From: Afifella pfennigii DSM 17143
GTDB lineage: Bacteria; Pseudomonadota; Alphaproteobacteria; Rhizobiales; Afifellaceae
Assembly (NCBI RefSeq): GCF_000688515.1
Contig: NZ_JHZK01000003.1
Span: forward strand, 62,001-126,000
Length of the DNA: 64,000 nucleotides
Reading direction: 5' to 3'
The position numbers and the translations under genes are program-made. The notes below the pieces were generated by a model that was given only the letters and a program-made list of their open reading frames with translations, was not told the origin of the DNA and searched no databases. Positions 38,403-48,829 of the stretch are shown here, piece after piece (the stretch's first letter is position 1; the number at the start of each line of letters is the position of its first letter).

Positions 38403-39274
38403 GCGCCCCGTTGGAACGGCCGGCCGTCGCGGAAAGGGGGGCCGCGCTCGCCGCCATCGCCGACGGGCTCGCGCAGGGCCGGCTCATCCCCTATCTCGGG
38501 CCGGGCGTTCTTGAGGAAGATGCCGGCGGGGAAGATGGCGGCGTTCCGAAAAGCCATGGCGAGCTTGCCGCCTTCCTGGCGGCGAAGGTGGCGCTGCCGG
38601 GGCGGGCGCGCGGCAATGCTTTCGCCGCCGCCCAGTTCATCGAGACGCGCCGGCACCGCAAGACGCTCAACGCCCTGATGGCGCAAGCCTTCGGCAAGCC
38701 GGTGACGCCGAGCGCGCTGCATGGCGCGCTGGCAAGGCTCTCGCAGATCCCGCTCATCGTCGACACCTGGTATGACGGGGCGATGCGCGCCGCCCTGTCG
38801 TGCCGCTCCGATTGGGGCGAGGCGCAGGGCATTTGCCGCGCCGGCGTCGGGGAGGCGCGCTGGTATGCCTTTTACGACGTGACGGGCGCGGAGATCGTCG
38901 CGCCGCCGGCGCATGGCTGGGCGAGCCTCCTCTACAAGCCGCACGGGGCGGCGGCGCCGGCCGGCAACTTCCTCGTCGCCGATGCCGATTATGTGGAAGT
39001 GCTGACGGAAATCGACATCCAGACGCCGATCCCGGAACTGGTGAAGACACGGCGCCGGGAGCGCGGCTTCGTCTTTCTCGGCTGCCGCTTCGACGAGCAG
39101 ACCTTGCGCCTTTATGCCCGCCAGATCATGAAGCGATCGCGCGGACCGCATTACGCCCTGGTGGCGCCGGAGCGGCTGACGCGCAACGAATGGCGCTTTC
39201 TTGCCAGCCAGGCGATCCTGCCGGTGGCCGCGAGCCCGGACTGCCTCGCGGAGGCACTGGCGCCGCGCGCCTGA
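38399..39274 (+). CDS. Nif-cluster SIR2-like domain protein
   Basis: 291 aa. GRLIPYLGPGVLEED near the N-terminus resembles the glycine-rich NAD-binding start of SIR2-like domains. HGALARLSQIPLIVDTWYDGAM, LLYKPHG and RRRERGFVFLGCRFDEQTLRLYARQI follow the order seen in SIR2_2 proteins. The GTG start overlaps nifT (GTGA), so it belongs to the NifA-controlled nifB operon. SIR2-like genes recur in nif clusters of diazotrophic proteobacteria, with no established role. An NADase or a deacylase acting on Nif proteins are possibilities only. Confidence 0.8.
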   Translation: MSAPLERPAVAERGAALAAIADGLAQGRLIPYLGPGVLEEDAGGEDGGVPKSHGELAAFLAAKVALPGRARGNAFAAAQFIETRRHRKTLNALMAQAFGKPVTPSALHGALARLSQIPLIVDTWYDGAMRAALSCRSDWGEAQGICRAGVGEARWYAFYDVTGAEIVAPPAHGWASLLYKPHGAAAPAGNFLVADADYVEVLTEIDIQTPIPELVKTRRRERGFVFLGCRFDEQTLRLYARQIMKRSRGPHYALVAPERLTRNEWRFLASQAILPVAASPDCLAEALAPRA

Positions 39275-39328
39275 GCTTCCCCCCACGCACGACAAAACCT
39301 CCCCTCGACGCCGCAGAGCTGTCGCGAT

Positions 39329-39344
39329 TGTCGGAGACCGGACA
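39329..39344 (+). promoter_or_regulatory. NifA site upstream of nifH
   Basis: TGT-CGGAGACCGG-ACA, exact TGT-N10-ACA, about 93 bases before the sigma-54 promoter at 39422. Confidence 0.85.
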
Positions 39345-39421
39345 GCGACTGTCGGGTTGGCGCGTTCGGGCGCCTTTTCTCAAGTCACTGACATTACGTT
39401 GTTTTTTCTTCTCGGGCCTTC

Positions 39422-39437
39422 TGGCACGGGCTTTGCG
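39422..39437 (+). promoter_or_regulatory. Sigma-54 promoter of nifHDK
   Basis: TGGCACGGGCTTTGCG with GG-N10-GC spacing, about 67 bases before the nifH start. Confidence 0.93.
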
Positions 39438-39491
39438 TGGAAGAAAGCGGGCGGCCACAGCGCCGACGAGATTCCTCGAACCCGACACTGA

Positions 39492-40394
<903 letters not shown>

Positions 40395-40462
40395 GGCAAG
40401 ACACCGGGGCGGCGGCCGCGGCGGCCAGCGCCCTCCCAACCTTCCTTTTCGAGGACACAGCG

Positions 40463-41965
40463 ATGAGCCTGGATGACGAGAATGCGGGCGCCGCCAGCGC
40501 CGACCTCATCGAAGAGGTCTTGAAAGCCTATCCCGACAAGGCGGCCAAGAAGCGCCGCCGGCACCTTGCCGCCGCCGCCGCGCCGAGCGCGGAGGAGGAG
40601 AGCGAGGGCCTCGTCAGCGCATGCGGGGTGAAGTCGAACATCAAGTCGATCCCCGGCGTGATGACCGTCCGCGGCTGCGCCTATGCCGGCTCCAAGGGCG
40701 TCGTCTGGGGCCCGGTCAAGGACATGGTGCATATCAGCCACGGGCCGGTCGGGTGCGGCCAGTATTCCTGGTCGCAGCGGCGCAACTACTACACCGGCAC
40801 GACCGGCGTCGACAGCTTCGGGACGATGCAGTTCACCTCCGATTTCCAGGAGAAGGACATCGTCTTCGGCGGCGACAAGAAGCTTGAGACGATCATCGAC
40901 GAGATCAACGAGCTCTTCCCCCTCGCCAAGGGCGTCACCGTGCAGTCGGAATGCCCGATCGGCCTCATCGGCGACGATATCGAGGCGGTGGCGCGCAAGA
41001 AGAAGAAGGAGACCGGCAAGACCGTCGTGCCGGTGCGCTGCGAGGGCTTTCGCGGCGTGTCGCAATCGCTCGGCCACCATATCGCCAACGATGCGATCCG
41101 CGACTGGGTCTTGGGCAAGGGCGAGGCGGACGAGGAGGAGATCGGCCCCTACGCCGTCAACATCATCGGCGACTACAATATCGGCGGCGATGCCTGGGCC
41201 TCGCGCATCCTCCTGGAAGAGATGGGCCTCAACGTCCTCGCTTCCTGGTCGGGCGATGCGACGCTGAAGGAGCTGGAGCGGGCGCCCAAGGCCAGGCTCA
41301 ACCTCATCCATTGCTACCGGTCGATGAACTATATCTGCCGGCACATGGAGGAGAAGTACGGCGTTCCCTGGACGGAGTACAACTTCTTCGGGCCAAGCCA
41401 GATCGCCCAGTCGCTGCGCCATATCGCCAGCCATTTCGACGACACCATCAAGGCGAACGCGGAGAAGGTGATCGCCAAGTACCAGCCGCTGGTCGATGCC
41501 GTCATCGCCAAATACGGGCCGCGCCTGAAAGGCAAGAAGGTGATGCTCTATGTCGGCGGCCTCAGGCCCCGTCATGTCGTCACGGCCTATGAGGATCTGG
41601 GCATGGAGATCGCCGGCACGGGCTACGAATTCGCCCATAACGACGATTACCAGCGCACCGGCCATTACGTGAAGGAAGGCACCCTCATCTACGACGACGT
41701 GACCAGCTACGAGCTGGAGCGTTTCATCGAAGCGATCAGGCCGGACCTCGTCGGCTCCGGGATCAAGGAAAAGTACCCCATCCAGAAGATGGGCGTGCCG
41801 TTCCGGCAGATGCATTCCTGGGACTATTCCGGCCCCTATCACGGCTATGACGGCTTCGCCATCTTCGCCCGCGACATGGATCTGGCCATCAACAACCCGG
41901 TCTGGGGCCTGTTCGACGCGCCCTGGGCCGCAAGCCAAGCCGAGCTGGCGGAAGCCGCCGAATAG
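40463..41965 (+). CDS. nifD: Nitrogenase MoFe protein alpha subunit
   Basis: 500 aa. P-cluster cysteines lie in [12 protein letters not shown] and [11 protein letters not shown] and one further downstream. The FeMo-co cysteine is in the [18 protein letters not shown] region and the FeMo-co histidine is in the GPYHGYDGF region. Its length and motifs indicate the Mo enzyme rather than VnfD or AnfD. Confidence 0.98.
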   Translation: MSLDDENAGAASADLIEEVLKAYPDKAAKKRRRHLAAAAAPSAEEESEGLVSACGVKSNIKSIPGVMTVRGCAYAGSKGVVWGPVKDMVHISHGPVGCGQYSWSQRRNYYTGTTGVDSFGTMQFTSDFQEKDIVFGGDKKLETIIDEINELFPLAKGVTVQSECPIGLIGDDIEAVARKKKKETGKTVVPVRCEGFRGVSQSLGHHIANDAIRDWVLGKGEADEEEIGPYAVNIIGDYNIGGDAWASRILLEEMGLNVLASWSGDATLKELERAPKARLNLIHCYRSMNYICRHMEEKYGVPWTEYNFFGPSQIAQSLRHIASHFDDTIKANAEKVIAKYQPLVDAVIAKYGPRLKGKKVMLYVGGLRPRHVVTAYEDLGMEIAGTGYEFAHNDDYQRTGHYVKEGTLIYDDVTSYELERFIEAIRPDLVGSGIKEKYPIQKMGVPFRQMHSWDYSGPYHGYDGFAIFARDMDLAINNPVWGLFDAPWAASQAELAEAAE

Positions 41966-42008
41966 GCGCCGCCGAGACGTTCAACGTCCTTCAGGAAAGG
42001 GACGAAAG

Positions 42009-43544
42009 ATGCCGCAATCCGCAGAAAAGGTCCTCGACCACGCGCCCTTGTTCCGCCAGCCGGAATACCAGGAGATGCTCGCCAGAAAGCGGGCCGAGGT
42101 GGAGGACATGCCGCCCGCCGAGAAGGTGGCGGAAATCGCCGACTGGACGAAGAGCTGGGACTACCGGGAGAAGAACTTCGCCCGCAAGTCGCTGTGCATC
42201 AACCCGGCCAAGGCCTGCCAGCCGCTCGGCGCCGTCTTCGCGGCGGCCGGGTTTGAGAAGACCTTGAGCTTCGTGCATGGCAGCCAGGGCTGCGTCGCCT
42301 ATTATCGCTCGCATCTGGCGCGGCACTTCAAGGAGCCGTGCTCGGCCGTTTCCTCGTCGATGACGGAGGATGCGGCGGTCTTCGGCGGCCTTGCCAACAT
42401 GATCGAGGGGCTGCGCAACGCGCACGCGCTCTACGAACCGAAGATGATCGCCGTCTCCACCACCTGCATGGCGGAGGTGATCGGCGACGATCTGCAATCC
42501 TTCATCATCAACGCCAAGGAGAAGGAGGCGATCCCGCAGGACTTCCACGTTCCCTTCGCCCATACGCCCGCCTTCGTCGGCAGCCATACGACCGGCTACG
42601 ACAACATGCTGAAGGGCATTCTGGAGCATTTCTGGAAGGGCAAGGAGGCTGAGAGGAACGACACGCTCAACATCGTGCCGGGCTTCGACGGCTATGCGGT
42701 CGGCAACAACCGCGAATTGAAGCGCATCCTCTATCTGATGGGGATAAAGGCGACGATCCTCTCCGACGTCTCCGACCAGTTCGACACGCCTTCCGACGGC
42801 GCCTTCCGCATGTATGACGGCGGCACCAGCCTGGCCGCCACCGAGGCGGCGGCGGGCGCCAGGGCGACGCTCAGCCTGCAGGAGGCCTGCAGCCACAAGA
42901 CGCTGGAATACGCGGCGAGCTTCGGCCAGGCGACGGCGGCGCTTCATTATCCGCTCGGCGTCGCCGGCACGGACGAGCTCGTCATGAAGCTGTCGGAGCT
43001 TTCCGGCAAGCCGATCCCGGAGGAGTTGAGGAAGGAGCGCGGGCGCCTCGTCGACGCGCTCGCCGACAGCCAGTCCTATCTGCACGGCAAGAGCTACGCC
43101 ATCTTCGGCGATCCCGATTTCGTCTACGGCATGGCCCGCTTCGTCCTGGAGACGGGCGGCGAGCCGAAACATTGCCTCGCCACCAACGCCACCAAGGCCT
43201 GGGGCGAGAAGATGGAGGCGCTGTTCGCCACCTCGCCCTTCGGGGAGGGCTGCAAGGCGTGGCCGGGCAAGGATCTGTGGCACATGCGCTCGCTGCTCGC
43301 CACGGAGCCGGTCGACCTTCTCATCGGCAGCTCCTACGGCAAGTATCTGGAGCGCGACACCGGCACCAAGCTGGTGCGCCTCACCTTCCCGATCTTCGAC
43401 CGGCACCACCATCACCGCTTCCCGGTCCTGGGCTACCAGGGCGGGCTGAGGGTGCTGGTCACGCTGCTCGACGCCATCTTCGACAAGCTCGACGAGGCGG
43501 CGGGCGCGGCGGGCGCCGACATCTCCTTCGATCTGACCCGCTAG
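42009..43544 (+). CDS. nifK: Nitrogenase MoFe protein beta subunit
   Basis: 511 aa from the ATG at 42009 ([21 protein letters not shown]); the frame is open into nifD without meaning. P-cluster ligands are in [11 protein letters not shown] and [29 protein letters not shown] and [19 protein letters not shown] are further signatures. The N-terminal extension of about 50 residues is typical of Mo-nitrogenase NifK. Confidence 0.98.
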   Translation: MPQSAEKVLDHAPLFRQPEYQEMLARKRAEVEDMPPAEKVAEIADWTKSWDYREKNFARKSLCINPAKACQPLGAVFAAAGFEKTLSFVHGSQGCVAYYRSHLARHFKEPCSAVSSSMTEDAAVFGGLANMIEGLRNAHALYEPKMIAVSTTCMAEVIGDDLQSFIINAKEKEAIPQDFHVPFAHTPAFVGSHTTGYDNMLKGILEHFWKGKEAERNDTLNIVPGFDGYAVGNNRELKRILYLMGIKATILSDVSDQFDTPSDGAFRMYDGGTSLAATEAAAGARATLSLQEACSHKTLEYAASFGQATAALHYPLGVAGTDELVMKLSELSGKPIPEELRKERGRLVDALADSQSYLHGKSYAIFGDPDFVYGMARFVLETGGEPKHCLATNATKAWGEKMEALFATSPFGEGCKAWPGKDLWHMRSLLATEPVDLLIGSSYGKYLERDTGTKLVRLTFPIFDRHHHHRFPVLGYQGGLRVLVTLLDAIFDKLDEAAGAAGADISFDLTR

Positions 43545-43564
43545 GCCGGGTGAGGGAGGCCCCG

Positions 43565-45001
43565 ATGGGCGAGAACCTCAAGGCGAAAGTGGCCGAGCTC
43601 TTCAACGAGCCCGGCTGCGCCACCAACCAGGCCAAGAGCGAGGCGGAGCGCAAGAAGGGCTGCGCCAGGCGGCTGACGCCGGGGGCCGCCGCCGGCGGCT
43701 GCGCCTTCGACGGGGCGAAGATCGCGCTGCAGCCGATCACCGACGCGGTGCATCTGGTGCACGGCCCGCTCGCCTGCGAGGGCAATGCCTGGGACGGGCG
43801 CAACGTGGCTTCCTCCGGGCCGAAGACCTACCGGCTCGGCATGACCACCGACATGTCGGAGCTTGATATCGTCATGGGCCATGGCGAGAAACGGCTTTGG
43901 GGGGCGATCCAAGAGGCGCTCGCCCGCTATCGCCCGCCGGCCATCTTCGTCTACGAGACCTGCGTGCCGGCGATGATCGGCGACGACATCGACGCGGTGT
44001 GCAAGCATGCCAGCGAAAAGCTCGGCACGCCCTGCATTCCCGTGCACGCGCCGGGCTTCGCCGGCTCGAAGAATCTCGGCAACAAGCTCGCCGGCGAGGC
44101 GCTCCTGGAGCATGTCATCGGCACGGTGGAGCCGGATAGGACGGGGCCGACGGACATCGCGATTCTCGGTGAGTTCAACCTTTCCGGCGAGCTGTGGCAG
44201 GTGAAGCCGCTCCTGGAAAAGCTCGGCATCCGGGTGCTTGCCTCCATCACCGGCGATGCGCGTTACCGCGAGGTGGCGAGCGCCCACCGGGCGCGGGTGA
44301 CGATGGTGAGCTGCTCGGCCGCCTTCATCAACCTCGCCCGCAAGATGCAGGAGCGCTGGGGCATTCCCTATTTCGAGGGCAGCTTCTACGGCATCTCCGA
44401 TACCTCCGAGGCGCTGCGGACGCTGGCGCGGATGCTGGTGGAAAGGGGGGCGCCGGCCGATCTCGGCGAGCGCGCCGAGGCGCTGATTGAAGCCGAGGAG
44501 GCGCGCGCCTGGCGGCGGATTGAGCCCTACCGCGCGGCGCTCGCCGGCAAGCGGGTGCTTCTTTACACCGGCGGGGTGAAATCTTGGTCGATCGTCTCCG
44601 CGCTGCAGGAGATCGGCATGGTCGTCGTCGCCACCTCGGTGAGGAAATCGACGGAGGGCGACAAGGCGCGCATCACCGACTTGATGGAGGACCCGCAGAT
44701 GGTCGGCGCCGTGCCGGCGCGGGAGATGTACCAGCGCCTCAAACGCGGCGAGGCCGACATCCTCCTTTCCGGCGGCAAGTCGCAGTTTTCCGCGCTGAAG
44801 GCCAAGGTGCCCTGGCTCGACATCAACCAGGAGCGCCACCAGGCCTATGCCGGCTATGACGGCATGGCGAACCTCGTCGCGGAACTGGCGCGCTCGCTCA
44901 CCAACCCGGTCTGGGAGGATGTCCGCCGCCCGGCGCCCTGGGAGGCGGCGGGCGAGAAAGCCGCCGAGATAGCGCCGGCGCCCTTGCCGCAAAGCGCCTG
45001 A
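43565..45001 (+). CDS. nifE: FeMo-co scaffold protein NifE
   Basis: 478 aa from the ATG at 43565. LTPGAAAGGCAFDGAKIAL, HGPLACEGNAWDGRN and YETCVPAMIGDDIDAVC carry the conserved cysteines. With NifN it forms the scaffold on which NifB-co becomes FeMo-co. It follows nifK by 20 bp without its own sigma-54 promoter, so it is read from the nifH promoter. Confidence 0.97.
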   Translation: MGENLKAKVAELFNEPGCATNQAKSEAERKKGCARRLTPGAAAGGCAFDGAKIALQPITDAVHLVHGPLACEGNAWDGRNVASSGPKTYRLGMTTDMSELDIVMGHGEKRLWGAIQEALARYRPPAIFVYETCVPAMIGDDIDAVCKHASEKLGTPCIPVHAPGFAGSKNLGNKLAGEALLEHVIGTVEPDRTGPTDIAILGEFNLSGELWQVKPLLEKLGIRVLASITGDARYREVASAHRARVTMVSCSAAFINLARKMQERWGIPYFEGSFYGISDTSEALRTLARMLVERGAPADLGERAEALIEAEEARAWRRIEPYRAALAGKRVLLYTGGVKSWSIVSALQEIGMVVVATSVRKSTEGDKARITDLMEDPQMVGAVPAREMYQRLKRGEADILLSGGKSQFSALKAKVPWLDINQERHQAYAGYDGMANLVAELARSLTNPVWEDVRRPAPWEAAGEKAAEIAPAPLPQSA

Positions 45002-45014
45002 GGGGGAAGGAAAA

Positions 45015-46412
45015 ATGGCCATTGTCGTCGCGCCGAAAAAGGACGTTTCCATCAATCCTTTGAAGAGCTCGGCGCCGCTCGGCGCGGCGCTCGCCTATCT
45101 CGGCATCGACGGGGCGGTGCCGCTGCTTCACGGGGCGCAGGGCTGCGCCTCCTTCGCGCTGACGCTGACGGTGCGGCACTTCAAGGAGGACATGCCGCTG
45201 CAAACCACCGGCATCGGCGAGGTGGAGACGGTGCTCGGCGGGGCGGAGAATTTGGAGGAGGCGCTTGTCAATGTCGCGGCGCGCATGCAGCCGGCCTTCA
45301 TCGGCATCGCTTCCACGGCGCTGATGGAAACGCGCGGCGAGGATTTCGCCGCCGATCTCGCCGCCATCCTGCGGCGGCGGCGCGAGCTCGACCGCACCGC
45401 CGTCGTCATGGCTGCAACGCCCGACTATGCCGGGGCGCTGGAGGAGGGATGGTCGCGGGCGGTGACCGCCATCATGGAGAGCCTCGTCGTGCCCGGCGAG
45501 CGGCGGGGAAGGGCGGCGCGGCAGGTGAACGTGCTTGCCGGCGTGCACCAGACGGCGGCCGATATCGACGCGCTGAAGGCCACGATCGCCGCCTTCGGCC
45601 TTGTCCCGGTGGTGCTGCCGGACCTTTCCGGCTCGCTCGACGGGCATGTGAACGAGGCCTTCTCGCCGACCACCTCCGGCGGCACGGCGCTTGCCGACAT
45701 CGCCGATCTCGGCGAGGCGCTCGCCACCATCGCCATCGGCGAGCATATGCGCCCGGCGGCCGAGGCGCTGGAAGGGCTGACCGGGGTGCCTTCGCGGCTC
45801 TTCGCCAGCCTGACCGGCCTTGAGCCGGCGGACGCGCTCATCGCCCATCTGTCGAAGCTCTCCGGGCAGGAGGCGCCGCCGGAGATAAAGCGCCAGCGCA
45901 GCCAGCTTCTCGACGCCATGCTCGACTGCCATTTCTTCCTCGGCGGCAGGCGCATCGCCATTGCCGCCGATCCGGACCTTCTGACGGCCATGGCCTTCTT
46001 CCTCGCCGGGCTCGGGGCAAAGATCGTCACGGCCGTGACGACGAGTTCGCATTCGCCGCTTCTGGCGTCGCTTCCCTGCGAGGAGGTCGTCGTCGGCGAC
46101 CTCATGGATCTGGAGGAAAGGGCCGGCGCGGCGGGGGCGGAGATGATCGTCACCCACAGCCATGGCAGGCAGGCCGCCGAGCGGCTTGGCGTCAAGCATC
46201 TGCGCATGGGCTTTCCCATCTTCGACCGGCTCGGCGTGCAGCACCGCACGAGCCTTGGCTATGCCGGCACGCGCCAGCTTCTCTACGAGGTGGCGAATAT
46301 GTTCCTCGCCGATATCGGCGAGGCGAGGCCGGAGGATTTTGCGGCCGCCGAGGTGCCGGCGGTCACGCTTCAGGAGGGCCGCCATGCTGGCGCGACATTT
46401 GCAGCTGGTTGA
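45015..46412 (+). CDS. nifN: FeMo-co scaffold protein NifN
   Basis: 465 aa. INPLKSSAPLGAALAYLGI, LLHGAQGCASFALTLTVRHF and MGFPIFDRLGVQHRTSLGYAG correspond to NifN. Partner of NifE. Its last 29 bases overlap the start of nifX in another frame. Confidence 0.96.
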   Translation: MAIVVAPKKDVSINPLKSSAPLGAALAYLGIDGAVPLLHGAQGCASFALTLTVRHFKEDMPLQTTGIGEVETVLGGAENLEEALVNVAARMQPAFIGIASTALMETRGEDFAADLAAILRRRRELDRTAVVMAATPDYAGALEEGWSRAVTAIMESLVVPGERRGRAARQVNVLAGVHQTAADIDALKATIAAFGLVPVVLPDLSGSLDGHVNEAFSPTTSGGTALADIADLGEALATIAIGEHMRPAAEALEGLTGVPSRLFASLTGLEPADALIAHLSKLSGQEAPPEIKRQRSQLLDAMLDCHFFLGGRRIAIAADPDLLTAMAFFLAGLGAKIVTAVTTSSHSPLLASLPCEEVVVGDLMDLEERAGAAGAEMIVTHSHGRQAAERLGVKHLRMGFPIFDRLGVQHRTSLGYAGTRQLLYEVANMFLADIGEARPEDFAAAEVPAVTLQEGRHAGATFAAG

Positions 46413-46869
46413 GGAGGGCGTGGGGCAGGCGGGCGCGGGGGAGCCGAAACTGCGCGTTGCCATCGCCACGCAGGACATGAAAAGCCTCAACGCTCATTTC
46501 GGCTCGGCGCGGAAACTCGCCATCTACGAGGTGACGGCGCGGGACAGCCGTTTCGTGGCGGCGGCCGCCTTCGAGGAGGTTGCCGACGAGAGCGGCGCCC
46601 ACCGCCAGGAGGGCGAGGACCGGATCGCCCCGAAGGTGGAGGCGCTCGCCGGCTGCCATCTCCTCTTCTGCCTCGCCATCGGCGGGCCATCGGCGGCCAA
46701 GGTCATCAACGCGCGCATCCATCCGGTGAAGCTGCCGGCGCCGGAGCCGATCGAGGAGGTGATCGCGCGCGTGCAGCAGATGATGGCGGGAACGCCGCCG
46801 CCCTGGCTGCGCAAGGCGATGGGCGCGGCGGCGCCGCGCAAGTTGGATTTCCTCCAGGGCGAGGGGTGA
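46384..46869 (+). CDS. nifX: FeMo-co biosynthesis protein NifX
   Basis: 161 aa from the ATG at 46384, inside the end of nifN. LRVAIATQDMKSLNAHFGSARKLAIYEV is the NifX/NafY cofactor-binding motif, also present at the C-terminus of NifB. It shuttles NifB-co and VK-cluster between NifB and NifEN. Confidence 0.95.
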   Translation: MLARHLQLVEEGVGQAGAGEPKLRVAIATQDMKSLNAHFGSARKLAIYEVTARDSRFVAAAAFEEVADESGAHRQEGEDRIAPKVEALAGCHLLFCLAIGGPSAAKVINARIHPVKLPAPEPIEEVIARVQQMMAGTPPPWLRKAMGAAAPRKLDFLQGEG

Positions 46870-46874
46870 GGGCG

Positions 46875-47354
46875 ATGGCGGCCGAGACCGTGGCGCGGCA
46901 GGTGATGGACGACGCGCAGGCGCTCTCCACGCCGTTCATCCGGGCGCTGGCGGCGCTTCTGCGCGCCGACGACACCTATGGCGTCTGGGAGGACAAGCCC
47001 GATAGCGAGCTGCTTGGCGATTATGTCGTCACGGCCGAGGCGCGGCGCCAGATCCCGATCATCGGCGACCCGGACCCCGACCAGGTGGAACGGGTGGAGA
47101 AATTCTACCGCGCCGTCGGCCTCGCCCTGGAGCGCGAGACCGGGCTGATGGCGACGCCGATGATGAGCCTGCATTACGAGGGCTTCGGCCGGGTGATCGT
47201 GACGACCGGCAAGCTCGTCGTTCTCGCCAGATCGCTGCGCGACGTGCACCGCTTCGGCTTTTCAAGCCTTGCGGCGCTGGCGGAGGCGGGGACGAAGCTG
47301 GTGGAGGAGGCGCGGCGCGAGATGGCCGCCTATCCGCAGGTGGCGCGCGCCTGA
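46875..47354 (+). CDS. NifX-associated protein (DUF269)
   Basis: 159 aa from the ATG at 46875, with GAGGGG eight bases upstream; an alternative GTG at 46866 overlaps the nifX stop. FIRALAALLRADDTYGVWEDK and GFGRVIVTTGKLVVLARSLRDVHRFGF are diagnostic of the DUF269 family that always follows nifX in alphaproteobacteria. Its role is unknown. Confidence 0.93.
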   Translation: MAAETVARQVMDDAQALSTPFIRALAALLRADDTYGVWEDKPDSELLGDYVVTAEARRQIPIIGDPDPDQVERVEKFYRAVGLALERETGLMATPMMSLHYEGFGRVIVTTGKLVVLARSLRDVHRFGFSSLAALAEAGTKLVEEARREMAAYPQVARA

Positions 47355-47376
47355 GAGGTGAAGACAAGGGCGCGGG

Positions 47377-47440
47377 GGCGCCCGACGAGCAGGGGCCCAA
47401 CAAGCAAGCGGCCCGAAAAGCAAGGGGCCCGACAAGCGAG
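47377..47440. repeat. 16-bp tandem repeat, four copies
   Basis: Four adjacent units of 16 bases, the second reading GGGCCCAACAAGCAAG, the third and fourth differing at three positions each and the first being more diverged. They fill most of the gap between the DUF269 gene and fdxB. As 16 is not a multiple of three and no frame is maintained, the array is non-coding. Confidence 0.85.
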
Positions 47441-47451
47441 GGGATGACGAA

Positions 47452-47751
47452 ATGGCAGGGTTTGCGACGCGCGACGGGCGGCCATGGGTGCCGGAATATC
47501 TGACGGCGATCGACCCGAAGGTCTGCATCGGCTGCGGGCGCTGCTTCAAGGTCTGCGCCCGCGCCGTGATGACGCTACGCGGCGTCACCGAGGACGGCGA
47601 TTTCGTCGATATGGATGACGAGGACGAGGAGGAGCTGGAGCGCAAGGTGATGGTGATCGCCGATGGCGGCAATTGCATCGGTTGCGGCGCCTGCTACCGC
47701 GTCTGTCCCACCGGCGCGCAGACGCATGCGCCGGAGAGCCTGGCGGCCTGA
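47452..47751 (+). CDS. fdxB: Nif-specific ferredoxin III
   Basis: 99 aa. The clusters CIGCGRCFKVCARAV and CIGCGACYRVCPTGA are separated by an acidic stretch (DMDDEDEEELERK). This is the FdxB type found after nifX/DUF269. It probably carries electrons for FeMo-co assembly or to nitrogenase. Confidence 0.93.
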   Translation: MAGFATRDGRPWVPEYLTAIDPKVCIGCGRCFKVCARAVMTLRGVTEDGDFVDMDDEDEEELERKVMVIADGGNCIGCGACYRVCPTGAQTHAPESLAA

Positions 47752-47753
47752 GG

Positions 47754-48359
47754 ATGCAGCCGGTCGAGACCTACGACCGGCTGATGGCGGGGCGCGGCGG
47801 CGCGGCGGATCGCTTCGATTGCCATGTCGCCGCCTCGGTCCTCGCCCTTGCCGGCGCAGAGGAAGGGGGGCTCTGCGCCGGCTCGGGGCTTGCGGGAGGC
47901 GAACTCGCCTTTTTCGTCGAGGCGCTGTTCGCCGATGCGGGCTGGCTGCTGGAGCCGATAGCGGCGTGCGAAGCGCCGGAACGCGGCGAGGAGGAGGCCT
48001 CGCTTCTTCACCTCTTGCAGCGCTTTGCCACCGGGCGCTCGGCGCTGGAGCCTTATTTCGCGGCGATGGTGGCGCGCCGGGCGCAGCGGCCAAACCATCT
48101 GTGGCAGGATCTCGGCCTTCAAAGCCGCGACGAGCTCGGCCTCTTGATGCGGCGGCACTTCGCGCCGCTGGCGGCGCGCAACCACCAGGATATGAAGTGG
48201 AAGAAATTCTTCTACCGGACGATCTGCGCCGATGCGGCCTACGCCCTGTGCACGGCGCCCTCCTGCTCCGAATGCTGCGATTTCGAGGCCTGCTTCGGCG
48301 AGGAGACGGGCGAGAGCCTTCTCGCGCGCACCCGCCGCGCGGCCGAGGCGGCGATCTGA
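47754..48359 (+). CDS. nifQ: Molybdenum donor protein NifQ
   Basis: 201 aa from the ATG at 47754, 2 bp after fdxB. The C-terminal CTAPSCSECCDFEACF matches the NifQ motif C-x4-C-x2-C-x5-C, which carries a Mo-Fe-S cluster for FeMo-co. MKWKKFFYRTIC precedes it as usual. Confidence 0.94.
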   Translation: MQPVETYDRLMAGRGGAADRFDCHVAASVLALAGAEEGGLCAGSGLAGGELAFFVEALFADAGWLLEPIAACEAPERGEEEASLLHLLQRFATGRSALEPYFAAMVARRAQRPNHLWQDLGLQSRDELGLLMRRHFAPLAARNHQDMKWKKFFYRTICADAAYALCTAPSCSECCDFEACFGEETGESLLARTRRAAEAAI

Positions 48360-48378
48360 GCGGCGTCTCCGACCGGCC

Positions 48379-48394
48379 TGTCGGCTTTGCGACA
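48379..48394 (+). promoter_or_regulatory. NifA site upstream of iscA(nif)
   Basis: TGT-CGGCTTTGCG-ACA. The same 16 bases occur in front of fixA at 51992. Confidence 0.85.
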
Positions 48395-48455
48395 ATGGGA
48401 AGAAGCCGACATTGGCGGGCGCTGTCGAGCCCCGCCTTTTCAATCACTTAGCGAC

Positions 48456-48471
48456 TGGCACGGCCCTTGCT
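48456..48471 (+). promoter_or_regulatory. Sigma-54 promoter of iscA(nif)-nifUSVW
   Basis: TGGCACGGCCCTTGCT with exact GG-N10-GC spacing, 27 bases before the iscA start. Confidence 0.92.
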
Positions 48472-48497
48472 CCGTCTCTGCCGGAAGGAGCCTTGCC

Positions 48498-48818
48498 ATG
48501 ATCCATCTCACCGAGACGGCCGCATCGGCGCTGCGGCAAGCGATTGAAGGGGCCGAGCATCCCGTGGAGGGCCTGCGCCTGATGGTGGAGGTCGGCGGCT
48601 GCGCCGGCTTCAAATACATGATGGGGCTGGTGGCATCCGGCGAGCCCGAAGACGCCGTCTTTGAGAGCGGGGGCATCCGCCTCTTCGTCGACGAGGAGAG
48701 CCTGCCGCATCTTGCCGGCACGACGGTCGATTTCGTCTCCAGCCTGGAAGGCGCCGGCTTCACCTTCGACAATCCGCAGGCGGCCTGGAGCTGCGCCTGC
48801 GGCAAGTCCTTCGGCTGA
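48498..48818 (+). CDS. Nif-specific IscA/HesB-type Fe-S carrier
   Basis: 106 aa from the ATG at 48498. The A-type carrier motif is present: one Cys in VEVGGCAGFKYMMG and the pair in WSCACGKSFG. It probably loads Fe-S clusters onto nitrogenase components. First gene of the nif Fe-S operon. Confidence 0.92.
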   Translation: MIHLTETAASALRQAIEGAEHPVEGLRLMVEVGGCAGFKYMMGLVASGEPEDAVFESGGIRLFVDEESLPHLAGTTVDFVSSLEGAGFTFDNPQAAWSCACGKSFG

Positions 48819-48829
48819 GGGAGGCGGCG

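Noticed and set aside
47377-47440. Possible CRISPR array
   Set aside because: The 16-base units are directly adjacent, without spacers; there are no cas genes in the window.
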